From NCBI RefSeq assembly GCF_007671655.1, contig NZ_VCGX01000001.1:1-64000 (forward strand): a DNA stretch of 64,000 bases, given 5' to 3'. Positions 16,997-26,389 of this stretch are shown piece by piece. Numbering within the stretch: position 1 is the stretch's first letter; each line of letters opens with the position of its first letter. The position numbers were made by a program, and so were the translations under genes. Source of the stretch: Marinobacter piscis. Lineage in GTDB: Bacteria > Pseudomonadota > Gammaproteobacteria > Pseudomonadales > Oleiphilaceae. Below the pieces are notes generated by a model. That model searched no databases, had not been told where the DNA came from, and saw nothing but the letters and a program-made list of their open reading frames with translations.

Positions 16997-18346
16997 ATGC
17001 ACAACGCTGATCTTATAGCCCGTGGGCTTAAATCCGTATGGCACCCCTGCACCCAGATGAAGGATCACGAAACCCTCCCGTTGGTCCCTATCAAGCGTGG
17101 CAAGGGAGTCTGGCTGGAGGACTTTGAGAACAATCATTACATTGATGCCGTCAGTTCCTGGTGGGTGAATCTGTTTGGCCATGCCAACCCCAGAATCAAC
17201 GCGGCGATTGAAAAGCAGATTGGCGAACTGGAACACGTCATCCTGGCCGGGTTCACCCATGAGCCTGTGGTCAACCTGTCTGAACGGCTTATTGAAGTCA
17301 CTCCCGAAGATCTGAACAAGTGCTTCTATGCGGACAATGGTTCGTCAGCCATCGAGGCAGCACTCAAGATGAGCTTTCACTACTGGAAAAACCAGGGCAA
17401 ACCCGGCAAGAAAAACTTTGTGAACCTGAGCAACAGTTACCATGGCGAGACTCTGGGTGCGCTGGCTCTGGGAGATGTGGGCTTGTACAGGGACACCTAT
17501 CAACCTCTGCTGATGGAGGTATTAACAGCACCCTCGCCAGATGCCTATTACAAAGAAGAGGGAGAGACTGACGAAGCGTATGCTCTGCGCCAGTTTGAAG
17601 CCATGGACAAGCTGTTAGCGGAAAAGCACGAAGAAATCTGCGCTGTCGTCGTGGAGCCGCTGATCCAGTGCGCCGGCGGCATGCGAATGCACCATCCGGT
17701 TTACCACACCAAACTGCGTGAGGCTTGTGACCGCTATGGCGTTCACCTGATCGCAGACGAAATTGCCGTCGGCTTCGGCCGCACCGGCACCCTGTTTGCC
17801 TGCGAACAATCCGGTATAACGCCAGACTTCATGTGTTTGTCTAAAGGTCTCACGGCCGGCTACCTGCCTCTTTCGGTTGTGCTGACCACCGATCAGGTTT
17901 ACAACGCCTTTTACGACGACTACGAAACCCTGAAAGCCTTTCTGCACAGCCACAGTTACACCGGCAACCCCATCGGTTGTGCCGTGGCGCTGGCAACCCT
18001 CGATATTTTCCGGGACGATCAGGTTATCGAACAAAACCGCCGTCTTTCAGCCTGTATGGCCGAGTCGGTTGCCCATCTTGCCGACCACCCAAACGTGGGC
18101 GATATCCGCCAGCATGGCATGACCCTGGCCGTGGAAATGGTCAAAGACAAGGCCACAAAAACCCCGTTCCCGTGGCAGGAACGCCGGGGTATTCGTGTTT
18201 ATCAGCACTCCCTCACACGCGAGGCCTTGCTTCGACCCCTGGGTAATGTGGTTTACTTCATGCCACCTTACGTCATAACCGAAGACCAGATTCAACATCT
18301 GGCCCAGGTCGCGACAGAAGGTATAAACATCGCCGTTCGTGACTGA
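16997..18346 (+). CDS. bioA: Adenosylmethionine-8-amino-7-oxononanoate aminotransferase
   Basis: This PLP enzyme of biotin synthesis converts 8-amino-7-oxononanoate to 7,8-diaminononanoate with S-adenosylmethionine as amino donor. The 449-residue class III aminotransferase has the BioA-typical WHPCTQMKDHE (15-25), NGSSAIEAALKMSFHYW, SYHGETLGAL, LIADEIAVGFGRTG (Asp 254 on the PLP nitrogen) and CLSKGLTAGYLPLS with the PLP lysine at 283. No other bio gene is adjacent, so bioA stands alone as in several gammaproteobacteria. A possible BirA-type palindrome lies upstream. rsmE follows after 15 bases. Confidence 0.95.
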   Translation: MHNADLIARGLKSVWHPCTQMKDHETLPLVPIKRGKGVWLEDFENNHYIDAVSSWWVNLFGHANPRINAAIEKQIGELEHVILAGFTHEPVVNLSERLIEVTPEDLNKCFYADNGSSAIEAALKMSFHYWKNQGKPGKKNFVNLSNSYHGETLGALALGDVGLYRDTYQPLLMEVLTAPSPDAYYKEEGETDEAYALRQFEAMDKLLAEKHEEICAVVVEPLIQCAGGMRMHHPVYHTKLREACDRYGVHLIADEIAVGFGRTGTLFACEQSGITPDFMCLSKGLTAGYLPLSVVLTTDQVYNAFYDDYETLKAFLHSHSYTGNPIGCAVALATLDIFRDDQVIEQNRRLSACMAESVAHLADHPNVGDIRQHGMTLAVEMVKDKATKTPFPWQERRGIRVYQHSLTREALLRPLGNVVYFMPPYVITEDQIQHLAQVATEGINIAVRD

Positions 18347-18361
18347 CCCGGGTAAACACTC

Positions 18362-19093
18362 ATGCGCATCCCCAGAATCTACACCGCCTCGCCTCTGAGC
18401 GAAGGCGCTCTCGCTGAACTTGATGAAAACGCTGCCCAGCACGTTGGCCGCGTTTTACGAATGCAATCAGGGCAACAGCTGAGACTGTTCAACGGGGATG
18501 GCCAGGACTACCCGGCTACGATTACCGAAACCGGCAAAAAGCGTGTCGAAGTACGTGTAGATGCGCCAGAGGCCAATCACACTGAGTCGCCCCTGCAGAT
18601 CACCCTGGGCCAGACGCTGTCCAGGGGTGACCGTATGGATTACGCCGTTCAGAAGGCGGTGGAAATGGGCGTTACCTGCATCGTGCCGCTTACCACTGAG
18701 CACTGTGAGGTAAAACTTAAAGGCGACCGTGAGAGCAAACGTCTTCGGCACTGGCAGTCCGTCGCGGTGAGTGCCGCAGAGCAGTGTGGCCGGGCCAGGG
18801 TTCCGGAGATTCTGCCAGTCATGACCGTGGAGCAATGGCTGGAACATAGCCGCAACTGCGATCTGCGTCTGGTGCTTCACCACCGCACCGCACAGTCTCT
18901 CGCTGCCATGGACAAGCCTCAGCATATCGCGCTGATGATTGGCCCTGAGGGCGGTCTGAGCGCGAGCGAGATAGCTCTGGCAGAACAGGACGGCTTTCTC
19001 CCTGTGGCTCTTGGCCCCAGGGTTCTCAGAACCGAAACCGCCCCCGTTGCAGCTACGGCGCTATGCCAGTGGTTATGGGGAGATATCGGATGA
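18362..19093 (+). CDS. rsmE: 16S rRNA m3U1498 methyltransferase
   Basis: The 243-residue SPOUT-class methyltransferase modifies uridine 1498 of 16S rRNA. It begins RIPRIYTASPL, has an N-terminal PUA-like domain, then the conserved ITLGQTLSRGDRMDYAVQKAVEMGV, PLTTEHCEVKL and, in the knotted SAM-binding region, IGPEGGLSASEIALAEQDGF and LGPRVLRTETAPVAA. Length is normal. The stop overlaps the start of the DUF445 gene (ATGA). Confidence 0.95.
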   Translation: MRIPRIYTASPLSEGALAELDENAAQHVGRVLRMQSGQQLRLFNGDGQDYPATITETGKKRVEVRVDAPEANHTESPLQITLGQTLSRGDRMDYAVQKAVEMGVTCIVPLTTEHCEVKLKGDRESKRLRHWQSVAVSAAEQCGRARVPEILPVMTVEQWLEHSRNCDLRLVLHHRTAQSLAAMDKPQHIALMIGPEGGLSASEIALAEQDGFLPVALGPRVLRTETAPVAATALCQWLWGDIG

Positions 19094-20319
19094 CCAGCCT
19101 GCTGGGTAATCCAGAGCTCTGGCAGTATCTCAGCATCCCGATGATCGCGGCTATTATCGGTTGGTGCACGAACTGGCTCGCCATCAAAATGACCTTCTTT
19201 CCGCTGGAGTTTGTGGGCAAGCCACCCTGGCTTGGCTGGCAGGGCATTATTCCCTCCAAAGCCGGCAAAATGGCGTCCATCAGTGTTGATGCAACCATTT
19301 CCAAAATCGGCACGGTGCGGGAAATTTTCGAGCAGATTGACCCTAGAGTGCTTGCTACTCACATTGTCCACTCTGTCGATCCGCGCCTTGAGGAATATGT
19401 CGACGAACTGATGCTCAGGGAGCACCCGACATTCTGGGAAAACCTCCCCGCTTCCGCACGCAGAATTGTCTACGAGCGGGTGCGCAGAGCCACGCCGCAA
19501 CTGGTCGACAACCTGGTAGGTGATGTTGCAGACAATATTGAAGACCTGCTGGACATGAAAGGCATGGTGGTCGAACGCCTCACCACTGACAAGCAACTGC
19601 TGAACCGCACTTTTCTCGAATGCGGCGAAGCAGAGTTCCGCTTTATTGTGAACTCAGGCTTCTACTTCGGCTTCCTGTTCGGCCTGATTCAGATGACTGT
19701 CTGGTATTTTTTCCAGAACTGGTGGGTGTTGCCCGTGTTCGGGCTAATGGTCGGCTGGGCCACCAACTGGATAGCACTGAATGTTATTTTCCGCCCGCTG
19801 CACGCAATTAAAATTGGCCCATTCCGCATTCAGGGCCTGTTTCTCAAACGCCAACACGAGGTGGCTGAATCTTTCTGCCACATAGTGACCCACGACATCC
19901 TCACGGTCAGCAATATCATCAACGCCATACTGGAAGGCCCCAGTGGGGACCGGGCCCGCAACATGGTGAAGCAACACATTAAACCCCTGGTCGATGAAAC
20001 GGCCGGCCTGGGCAAGGCCCTGACTCAGGTGGCGTTCGGCCCGACCGGCTTTGCGACGATGAGGCATCAGGTGGGAGAGAAAGCCATCGAAATATCACAA
20101 GAGCCGTTTGACGACCCGGTGTTTGAGGTCGACAGAGCACGCGCTGTAGAGTCCATTATGGTCGAACGTATGCGGGCGCTCTCCCCGGCTGAGTTCCAGG
20201 ACCTGCTCCGGCCCTGCTTTCAGGAAGACGAAATCAAGCTCATCCTTGTAGGCGCGGCTCTGGGCTTTACGGCTGGTGTCTGCCAGCTGATTTTTGTGTT
20301 CGGAGGGGCTCTTTCATAA
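19090..20319 (+). CDS. DUF445 family membrane protein
   Basis: The 409-residue protein of unknown function begins with a hydrophobic segment (SIPMIAAIIGWCTNWLAIKMTFFPLEF) that is repeated in a second copy in the middle (LPVFGLMVGWATNWIALNVIFRPLHAI). A third hydrophobic segment lies at the C-terminus (LILVGAALGFTAGVCQLIFVF). The repeated GW.TNW.A......P motif is the DUF445 hallmark. The long amphipathic stretches between membrane segments contain DMKGMVVERL and similar helices. The ATG at 19090 overlaps the rsmE stop by four bases, so the genes are probably coupled. I can name the family but not the function. Confidence 0.85.
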   Translation: MTSLLGNPELWQYLSIPMIAAIIGWCTNWLAIKMTFFPLEFVGKPPWLGWQGIIPSKAGKMASISVDATISKIGTVREIFEQIDPRVLATHIVHSVDPRLEEYVDELMLREHPTFWENLPASARRIVYERVRRATPQLVDNLVGDVADNIEDLLDMKGMVVERLTTDKQLLNRTFLECGEAEFRFIVNSGFYFGFLFGLIQMTVWYFFQNWWVLPVFGLMVGWATNWIALNVIFRPLHAIKIGPFRIQGLFLKRQHEVAESFCHIVTHDILTVSNIINAILEGPSGDRARNMVKQHIKPLVDETAGLGKALTQVAFGPTGFATMRHQVGEKAIEISQEPFDDPVFEVDRARAVESIMVERMRALSPAEFQDLLRPCFQEDEIKLILVGAALGFTAGVCQLIFVFGGALS

Positions 20320-20426
20320 GCAGGCAGAACAGAAGCCTTATTTTATCTGTGCAAGCTTGCGAGGGATCTCTATACTACACAGTATATATGCGTACATAAT
20401 CACGACACAGAAACCGGAGGCGCCGA

Positions 20427-21461
20427 ATGCCAGGCTTCTTTTCCTGGATTGCAGGCTTTTTCACCAAGGCTACGCCTGCTGTGACCCCACAGGGACAGCT
20501 GCACGATTCAGAAGAGACAATACAGGCACCCCCGCCTCCGGAAAATACACGCAGCCTGCGCGTATTACTTGAGGAAAACCTCTTCTGCTGGCTTTTAGAT
20601 GCCGCCCCCTCGAAGCTGTACGCCACAACCTCACCTGCAAACCCCATGCTTGAAGAGCTCAACTCTCGTCTCAAAAACAATAAGATGAGAGAGCTGCCCA
20701 GACAGCCAATGACGCTGCCCATGCTGATACAAGCCCTCTCTGACGAGTCCGGTGACCGCAAAAAGTTAAGCCGGATTATTCTTGAGGATCCGGCCTTAAC
20801 CGATCAACTGCTGCACGTTGCCAACAGTCCATATTTCCGTACTGGCGAACACACCATAGAGTCTGTCGATCAGGCTGTTTTTGTACTTGGTATGGATGGC
20901 ATTCGTAAAGTCATTGCTGCAGCACTTGTACGCCCTATGATAGCCCCCCGGAACAGTCGCGAGGCCCTGTTTTCCAAACGCACCTGGCGTTGGGGGTTAA
21001 CCTGCGCGCGTGCCACTGAATTCATCGCTATGCTTGACGGGGCTGACGCCAGCGCCCATTTCACGGTCGGACTTCTTCCAGCTCTTTCATACATCACGCT
21101 TCACAGGGAACTGCATAAAATCTGGAAGGAGCAGCATGCAGACAGTGAGCCAGATACCGCGTTGATTTATGAGGCACTGACCCGCTACCAATGGAGTACA
21201 TCCCGGCTGATCGCCCATGAATGGGGTTTACCAACCAGATACAGAGCATTCCTGAGACAGGCCGAACGCCCGGAACCTGGTCAGCATCTCACAGCCCTGA
21301 CCGACGGCATACTGCTGGGCAGTCGTGAGGTGCTGCGCCACGCCAATCAGCGAAACTTACCGGAAGAAGACCTGCAAAAAGCGCTGCACCTTACCCCGGA
21401 CCAGCTACGCCAGGCCAGAACGATCCTGAAGGCCGCTCTCAGTGAGAGTGCGGGTGCCTGA
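20427..21461 (+). CDS. HDOD-domain protein
   Basis: The 344-residue protein has an HDOD domain at about 85-290: LPRQPMTLPMLIQALSDE, LSRIILEDPALTDQLLHVANSPYF and IESVDQAVFVLGMDGIRKVI are the usual first helices. HDOD domains are HD-related but usually lack the metal-binding residues, and occur in signalling proteins controlling motility, biofilm or stress. The N-terminal about 60 residues are proline-rich with a short hydrophobic start (FFSWIAGFFT) and may associate with the membrane. No output domain is attached. It is convergent with the YihY gene, 1 base away. The specific role is unknown. Confidence 0.8.
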   Translation: MPGFFSWIAGFFTKATPAVTPQGQLHDSEETIQAPPPPENTRSLRVLLEENLFCWLLDAAPSKLYATTSPANPMLEELNSRLKNNKMRELPRQPMTLPMLIQALSDESGDRKKLSRIILEDPALTDQLLHVANSPYFRTGEHTIESVDQAVFVLGMDGIRKVIAAALVRPMIAPRNSREALFSKRTWRWGLTCARATEFIAMLDGADASAHFTVGLLPALSYITLHRELHKIWKEQHADSEPDTALIYEALTRYQWSTSRLIAHEWGLPTRYRAFLRQAERPEPGQHLTALTDGILLGSREVLRHANQRNLPEEDLQKALHLTPDQLRQARTILKAALSESAGA

Positions 21462-21462
21462 T

Positions 21463-22773
21463 CTAGGTACTGTCCTCGCGTTTCAGCATGGCCGCAAACG
21501 TTGTTGAATCACTCTCTCGCTCACCCTTGAGAAGCTCTGCAGGAAACACGGGCGGTAGCCGGTCCACAACCCGGTCTTCATCGCGGCGTACAACGGTAAG
21601 CACATCCCCTACTGAAATAAGGTCAAGCGCCCGCCCGGGAACCAACTGATCCCCCTGACGACCGGCAAGGGTAAGCAATCCGGCGCGGATCAGTTTATCA
21701 CTGACATTCCGGGTGACCTCACCCGGCACCCGCAGCGCCTGTTCCAGGGCTTCCTGCTGTGGTGCAGGTGCGCCTTCACTGAACGGGCGTGCCACCATCC
21801 ACATCATGGCCAGAGCGATCCGCTCCTGTAGCTCCGGGGCAAGCTGAACATGGCTACGCTTGGCCACCGAGCCCGGATTCTGCAGGTAAAACGCCAGGCT
21901 TGCCCCCAAAAGCAGGATCATCCAGTTCAGGTAAATCCAGATCAGCATGATGATGCCAATGGCGAAGCTGGAGTAAATGGCGGCGTACTTGGCCGAGCCG
22001 GCAACAAAGGAGGCAAACAAGATCCCGCCAGCCTGCCAGGAAACACCGGCAACCAGGCCTCCGATAAAGGCATACCTCACCTTCACCCGGGTGTTGGGCA
22101 TAAATATATAAACAAAGGTAAAGGCCGCAACCACAAGAAAGAACGGTGTGAAGCGGCTTGCTATAACGATCACCGAGCCAAATGGCTCAATTTCAATCAG
22201 TGCCTGCACCAGGGACGACGAGAATATGGTCGCACTTACACCAATGGCAGAAACCATCAGCAATGGCCCCACCATGATGACACTCAGGTAGTTGCTGAAC
22301 CTCTGAGCCACCGAGCGCATCTCCGGAACACGCCAGATCATATTGAAGGAGCGCTCTATCTTCTGCACCAGGGAGATCACGGTATATACCAGCAGCGCCA
22401 GGCCGACAGATCCCAGAACCCCGACCTTCATGTTATCGACAAAGCCCAGTATCCGCTCGGCCATTTCAACACCCTGGGGCCCCAGAGGCTGGAAGAACTG
22501 AAACAGAAACGGCTCCATTCGCTGGTGTACTCCCAGCGCCTTTAGCACCGACAAACTCAGTGCCAGCAAGGGCACTATACTCAGCAGCGTGGTGTAAACC
22601 AGACTCATGGCGTGGAGGGTTAGCTGCCCGCTGACCACATCCCGTATCAGCGCATAAGCAGACCGCCCAGCCTTATAGAGCCAGGTCCAGGGCCAGCTTC
22701 TCGGCGGGTTCGGGTTGGCAAGAATCCATGTCTCTGCGGCCTGGAGCCGTTCTTTCAGTTGGAAGGAAGCCAC
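21463..22773 (-). CDS. YihY/UPF0761 family inner membrane protein
   Basis: The 436-residue protein has the YihY (formerly mis-named RNase BN) core of about six membrane helices: MSLVYTTLLSIVPLLALSLSVL, VGVLGSVGLALLVYTVISLV, RFSNYLSVIMVGPLLMV, FTPFFLVVAAFTFVYIFMPN, AFIGGLVAGVSWQAGGILF and YSSFAIGIIMLIWIYLNWMILLLG. The about 140-residue C-terminal extension, with EALEQALRVPGEVTRNVSDKL, looks like a soluble helical or winged-helix region. The family's role is not well established. It lies upstream-adjacent to lpoB on the same strand with 36 bases between. Confidence 0.85.
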   Translation of the reverse strand: MASFQLKERLQAAETWILANPNPPRSWPWTWLYKAGRSAYALIRDVVSGQLTLHAMSLVYTTLLSIVPLLALSLSVLKALGVHQRMEPFLFQFFQPLGPQGVEMAERILGFVDNMKVGVLGSVGLALLVYTVISLVQKIERSFNMIWRVPEMRSVAQRFSNYLSVIMVGPLLMVSAIGVSATIFSSSLVQALIEIEPFGSVIVIASRFTPFFLVVAAFTFVYIFMPNTRVKVRYAFIGGLVAGVSWQAGGILFASFVAGSAKYAAIYSSFAIGIIMLIWIYLNWMILLLGASLAFYLQNPGSVAKRSHVQLAPELQERIALAMMWMVARPFSEGAPAPQQEALEQALRVPGEVTRNVSDKLIRAGLLTLAGRQGDQLVPGRALDLISVGDVLTVVRRDEDRVVDRLPPVFPAELLKGERESDSTTFAAMLKREDST

Positions 22774-22809
22774 TTAACATCCTGTTTTTTGTCTGGTGTG
22801 AGTAGAGCC

Positions 22810-23412
22810 CTACCAGGAAACTGACTTGTCCGAGCCACGCTTGATGATCGGCGTTTCACCTTCCCAGATCGCCAGGCCAGAAGACAGCTCGGTGAGTGAT
22901 AATTGTATGTAATACTCCACCTGCTGCTCTTTTTCCACTTTATGGTTGCGCTGGATAATTTTACCGGAAAGGCTCAGATCCGGTGCTTGCAGGGTACCTT
23001 TGCGCTGCACACCGGACTGATCAAACTCGTCGGAATCGCGGAGTTCCCGGGCTTTTTCAGTCATTGCGTCTTCAGGGCCGTTGAGGCCAACGGCAGTCGT
23101 CGTCACCACCTTGCCTGAGCGCAACAACGCTACGCGGATCTTTTTGGTAAGCTGGTCCGTATCAATGCGCTGCATGGTGTCGTTGGTAATACGGCTGACA
23201 ACCATGATGTATCGGCCGCCGTCCGGGTTGTTCACAGCTCCGCTGGCAAGCATATCCTCGACAGCGTCTGTGGCCGCTTTTTCAAAATCCCGGTAATCCA
23301 TAGTCATGGCAACAGGGCCATCATCTGCGGCTGGATCAATGTAACGCGTGGGTGTGGAGCAGCCGGCCAGAACAACAAGGCTGATCAGAACAGCAAAAGC
23401 ACGTATCAACAT
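22810..23412 (-). CDS. lpoB: Penicillin-binding protein activator LpoB
   Basis: The 200-residue outer-membrane lipoprotein has lipobox LAGC at Cys 18. The domain AMTMDYRDFEKAATDAVEDML, RYIMVVSRITNDTMQRIDTDQLTKKIRVALLRSGKV and LSLSGKIIQRNHKVEKEQQVEYYIQLSLTEL-like strands match LpoB. LpoB reaches through the peptidoglycan to stimulate PBP1B in gammaproteobacteria. The linker after the lipid anchor is short here. It lies directly after ycfL (12 bases), the same order as in E. coli. Confidence 0.88.
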   Translation of the reverse strand: MLIRAFAVLISLVVLAGCSTPTRYIDPAADDGPVAMTMDYRDFEKAATDAVEDMLASGAVNNPDGGRYIMVVSRITNDTMQRIDTDQLTKKIRVALLRSGKVVTTTAVGLNGPEDAMTEKARELRDSDEFDQSGVQRKGTLQAPDLSLSGKIIQRNHKVEKEQQVEYYIQLSLTELSSGLAIWEGETPIIKRGSDKSVSW

Positions 23413-23424
23413 CGGGGTTTCCTT

Positions 23425-23817
23425 TTATTTGGGTTCACGAAGGTGAAGCTGGTAACTGGTCACGCGGGCGTTGGGCGCTGTCGAGCTGAAGTAGCGTGTC
23501 TGGCCGGTCAGCAACGTCGCTTTTTTATAGCCTTCACCTACACCTCTTACAACCATGCCACTTTCATCGAACCAGGTCACCTTCCAGGCCAGTTCAGTAT
23601 CAGACCTGGCCTCTACTGCAAACTGCACCTGCAAAAGGCGCTCGCCACCCGGTTGTTCCAGCCGCTTTTCAAAAAGCTCCTTCACATCCATTGTGTAAAT
23701 GACTTCGGGGTCGACTTTCAGCTCCTCCCTGTCAATCAATGAGCTACTGGTTTCAGGCTGTGAAGCACAGCCGGTCAGGCCCAGAATCAGCATACTGACC
23801 AGAATGAACATTTTCAT
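23425..23817 (-). CDS. ycfL: YcfL-like lipoprotein
   Basis: The small lipoprotein of 130 residues (MKMFILVSMLILGLTGCAS, lipid Cys 17) has a single DUF1425-type beta domain: LLQVQFAVEARSDTELAWKVTWFDESGMVV and YFSSTAPNARVTSYQLHLREP. The start at 23817 is chosen because AGGA lies eight bases upstream; an ATG at 23826 would place that site on top of the codon. YcfL has no firmly assigned function but is conserved beside lpoB. In this genome a larger COG3014-like lipoprotein gene precedes it, so the three are likely one operon for envelope work. Confidence 0.8.
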   Translation of the reverse strand: MKMFILVSMLILGLTGCASQPETSSSLIDREELKVDPEVIYTMDVKELFEKRLEQPGGERLLQVQFAVEARSDTELAWKVTWFDESGMVVRGVGEGYKKATLLTGQTRYFSSTAPNARVTSYQLHLREPK

Positions 23818-23879
23818 AGCAAACATCCTGCTTGGGTTATGTATTGATTACCTGATTGATGAAAACCTTGTATTTCATC

Positions 23880-25361
23880 CTATCTGGAGAAGCGAGCAAA
23901 ATCCGCCTCCGACTTGCCCTGCAAATCCATGGTGATAACAGTCGCCGGCGCCTGTGCGGTCGGCCTTTTCACATATACGAGCGTATAAGGCTGATCGGGT
24001 ATGTCCAGATGACCTAACACCTCGCCCCGATGATCTCGCAGGGTCAGCTTTCCATCATCCGGGCGCTTCATACGGGTCGCCTGCCAGTGATCCGGCAACG
24101 CCTGCCAGCTGCGCAAGTCAGCCTGGGTAGTGGCTACCGTCATTGTAGCGGCAAGCAGCTGCCCCAGGGGCCCAAACTGGTCTGCCGCTTCATGCTGGAG
24201 AACCGCCTTGCTTATCGCAGAGGTAACCGCCCGGGCAAGTACCCCGGGGAATCGCTCTTTCATTTCCGTGCGGACCACTTTCCCCATATCCGAAATACGC
24301 TCAGTGCGAACCTCTTGCCCGGCACCACTGACTATACCAAGACTCCCGGGCACAGCAGAGCGCTCAACGTATTCAGGCAGTGCGATACCAAAATACGCAG
24401 GCGCCTGCTGGTTACCGTGCACAAGCAGCAGCGGCACATCAAGGCGTGCCTCCCTGAGCACCGGCCCCAGTCCGTTTTCATACACAACCCATACCTGGGG
24501 CGGTAAAGCCGCCGCACTCTGCGAGCCGGATGCCAGTGCTTCGGCCAGATCCGCATCGGCTTTCAGCACGCGACTCTGTGGCGCCATTTCCGCCACGCGC
24601 TGAAGCGAAGTTACCGCGCGCTCATAATCAGCATGGCCTGTCGCGTTTGCAAGAAAGTAAATGCCATGGAGATACGTGCTGGAAGGTACAATAAAGTCGG
24701 AAAAAACCGACCAGGATGAAGGGCTGCCGTACTGCTGGTTAACCGCGGACTGAAGCCCCTGGCTTTGCAGGCTGCTGCTAACCATGGACGCCTGCCTGTT
24801 TCCGCCCCGGGCCTCGGCTCTCAGCGCTGCCTGTTGTTCAGCTATTTCTTTCTGAAAATAGTCAACCGCCCGGCGGGTACGGTCGTTGGCACGATTGAAT
24901 TCAACCCGGGCGTATTCATTATTGCCCGCTGCCAGAAAGGCCAGGCCCTTGTAGGTATTGACCAGAACAGCTTCCGACATCAGTGCCTGATAATCGCGCT
25001 CTGCGTCGTTTACCATGACCGCCATAAACCCTTCTGCGGAACGCGCAAGCAGGCCCTCCGTGTCGAGGTACTTCATTCCCTCTTCCGCCAGATCATAGGC
25101 CTTCACAGACGCTTCATTCCGATCCGTCAGGCGGTACATTTCACCCTGGTGCAATAACTCAAGCAGATGCTTCCGGGAATCAACAGGCTTGTTATCAGGC
25201 ATGCTGAAACTCACCGTTTCCAGTGCAGATTCGTAATCACCGGATGTATAAGCTGAATTGAATCTGGCCAGCTGATCCCGATGCTGAAATGACGAGCATC
25301 CCGACATCAATACAGTCAGGATCGCAGCCGCAGCCAGGAGGCGACGTCGACGTGTCTTCAA
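23880..25361 (-). CDS. COG3014-like lipoprotein with helical repeats
   Basis: The predicted lipoprotein of 493 residues uses a TTG start at 25361, six bases after GAGG; an earlier TTG at 25421 lies inside the preceding gene. A positively charged start (KTRRRRLLAAAAILTVLMSGC) gives the lipidated Cys at about 23. The N-terminal half has TPR-like helices (FNSAYTSGDYESALETVSF, LLELLHQGEMYRLTDRNEASVKAYDLAEEGMKY, TYKGLAFLAAGNNEYARVEFNRANDR), and the C-terminal half is a beta-rich domain. The family usually travels with ycfL and lpoB, as here, but its function is unknown to me. Confidence 0.7.
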   Translation of the reverse strand: MKTRRRRLLAAAAILTVLMSGCSSFQHRDQLARFNSAYTSGDYESALETVSFSMPDNKPVDSRKHLLELLHQGEMYRLTDRNEASVKAYDLAEEGMKYLDTEGLLARSAEGFMAVMVNDAERDYQALMSEAVLVNTYKGLAFLAAGNNEYARVEFNRANDRTRRAVDYFQKEIAEQQAALRAEARGGNRQASMVSSSLQSQGLQSAVNQQYGSPSSWSVFSDFIVPSSTYLHGIYFLANATGHADYERAVTSLQRVAEMAPQSRVLKADADLAEALASGSQSAAALPPQVWVVYENGLGPVLREARLDVPLLLVHGNQQAPAYFGIALPEYVERSAVPGSLGIVSGAGQEVRTERISDMGKVVRTEMKERFPGVLARAVTSAISKAVLQHEAADQFGPLGQLLAATMTVATTQADLRSWQALPDHWQATRMKRPDDGKLTLRDHRGEVLGHLDIPDQPYTLVYVKRPTAQAPATVITMDLQGKSEADFARFSR

Positions 25362-25380
25362 ACCACAGCCTCTGTGTGCA

Positions 25381-26316
25381 TCAGGAAGCCGACGCAAGAT
25401 TACGCGCTGTGATTTCCACAATTCTCTGGCGCGCCTCCCGGCTGGCCCAGGCAGAGTGCGGCGTCACAATAAGGTTCGGGATATCATCTGCAAGCAAAGG
25501 GTTGCCGGACCGTGGCGGCTCTTCTGTAAGCACATCAAAGCCGGCTCCGCCGATCACGCCGTTACGCAGCGCCTCTGCCAGGGCCGCCTCATCCACCAGG
25601 CCGCCGCGGCTGGTGTTAATCAGCAAGGCATCCGACTTCATCATCTGCAACTCCCGGGCACCAATCAGGTGGCGGGTTTCCTCGGTCAGCAGACAGTGCA
25701 GTGACAGCACATCGACCTGAGGTAGCAGTTCATCCAGCGGCAGCCTGGGGTAACCGTCCGTTTCTGCCGCTGGCTGTCCCGGGCGCGCCCCCAGAAGAAT
25801 GTTCATGCCAAAGGCCTTTGCCCGCTCGGCAACGCCCTGCCCGAGATCACCATAGCCGACAATGCCCAGGGTGCGGCCCTCCAGTTCCATGATCGGGTGG
25901 TCCATCAGACAGAACATGTCACTGTCTGCCCAGCGACCGGCGCGAACGTCGCGATCATAATCCAACAGACGCGTCGCCAGCGCCAGCATCAGTGCCATGG
26001 TGTGCTGGGCGACGGTTGAGCGGCCATAATTCGTTACATTAAGCACCTGTATCCCATGGTCCCGGGCAGCGTCCAGATCAATATTGTTCAGCCCGGTTGC
26101 CACTACCGCAATGGTCTTCAGCTCCGGACAATGCTCGAAGTGCTCCCGGGTAAGCACGACCTTGTTCACCAGCACCGTATCAAAGCCCCGGATGCGCGCG
26201 AGCACCTGTTCCGATGGGGTAGCATCATGTTTCATCAGACCGCCGGTAACCTGCTCAACAGGCGTCAGGTCAACATCATTACCCAGGGTTATGGCATCAA
26301 GAAACACGGCTTTCAT
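25381..26316 (-). CDS. D-2-hydroxyacid dehydrogenase (glycerate/hydroxypyruvate type)
   Basis: The 311-residue NAD-dependent dehydrogenase has the Rossmann motif GIVGYGDLGQGVAERAKAFGM, the catalytic Arg in LINTSRGGLVDE, the Glu in VLTEEPP and the His in VTPHSAWASREAR. Overall it resembles HprA-like glycerate dehydrogenases more than lactate or phosphoglycerate dehydrogenases. The likely reaction is reversible reduction of hydroxypyruvate or glyoxylate. The ATG at 26316 (MKAVFLDAITLG) is chosen because GGAG lies six bases upstream. Its stop lies 20 bases from the lipoprotein start. Substrate is not certain. Confidence 0.85.
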   Translation of the reverse strand: MKAVFLDAITLGNDVDLTPVEQVTGGLMKHDATPSEQVLARIRGFDTVLVNKVVLTREHFEHCPELKTIAVVATGLNNIDLDAARDHGIQVLNVTNYGRSTVAQHTMALMLALATRLLDYDRDVRAGRWADSDMFCLMDHPIMELEGRTLGIVGYGDLGQGVAERAKAFGMNILLGARPGQPAAETDGYPRLPLDELLPQVDVLSLHCLLTEETRHLIGARELQMMKSDALLINTSRGGLVDEAALAEALRNGVIGGAGFDVLTEEPPRSGNPLLADDIPNLIVTPHSAWASREARQRIVEITARNLASAS

Positions 26317-26389
26317 ACTTTTCTCCTTCATCAACAGACGCCGAGATTAAGGTAGACTGATGCAAACGTCCAAATAAGAGAACAAAATC

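Noticed and set aside
21463..22773. Ribonuclease BN
   Set aside because: The YihY family was once given this name, but it is a membrane protein without nuclease motifs; true RNase BN is a metallo-beta-lactamase-fold enzyme.
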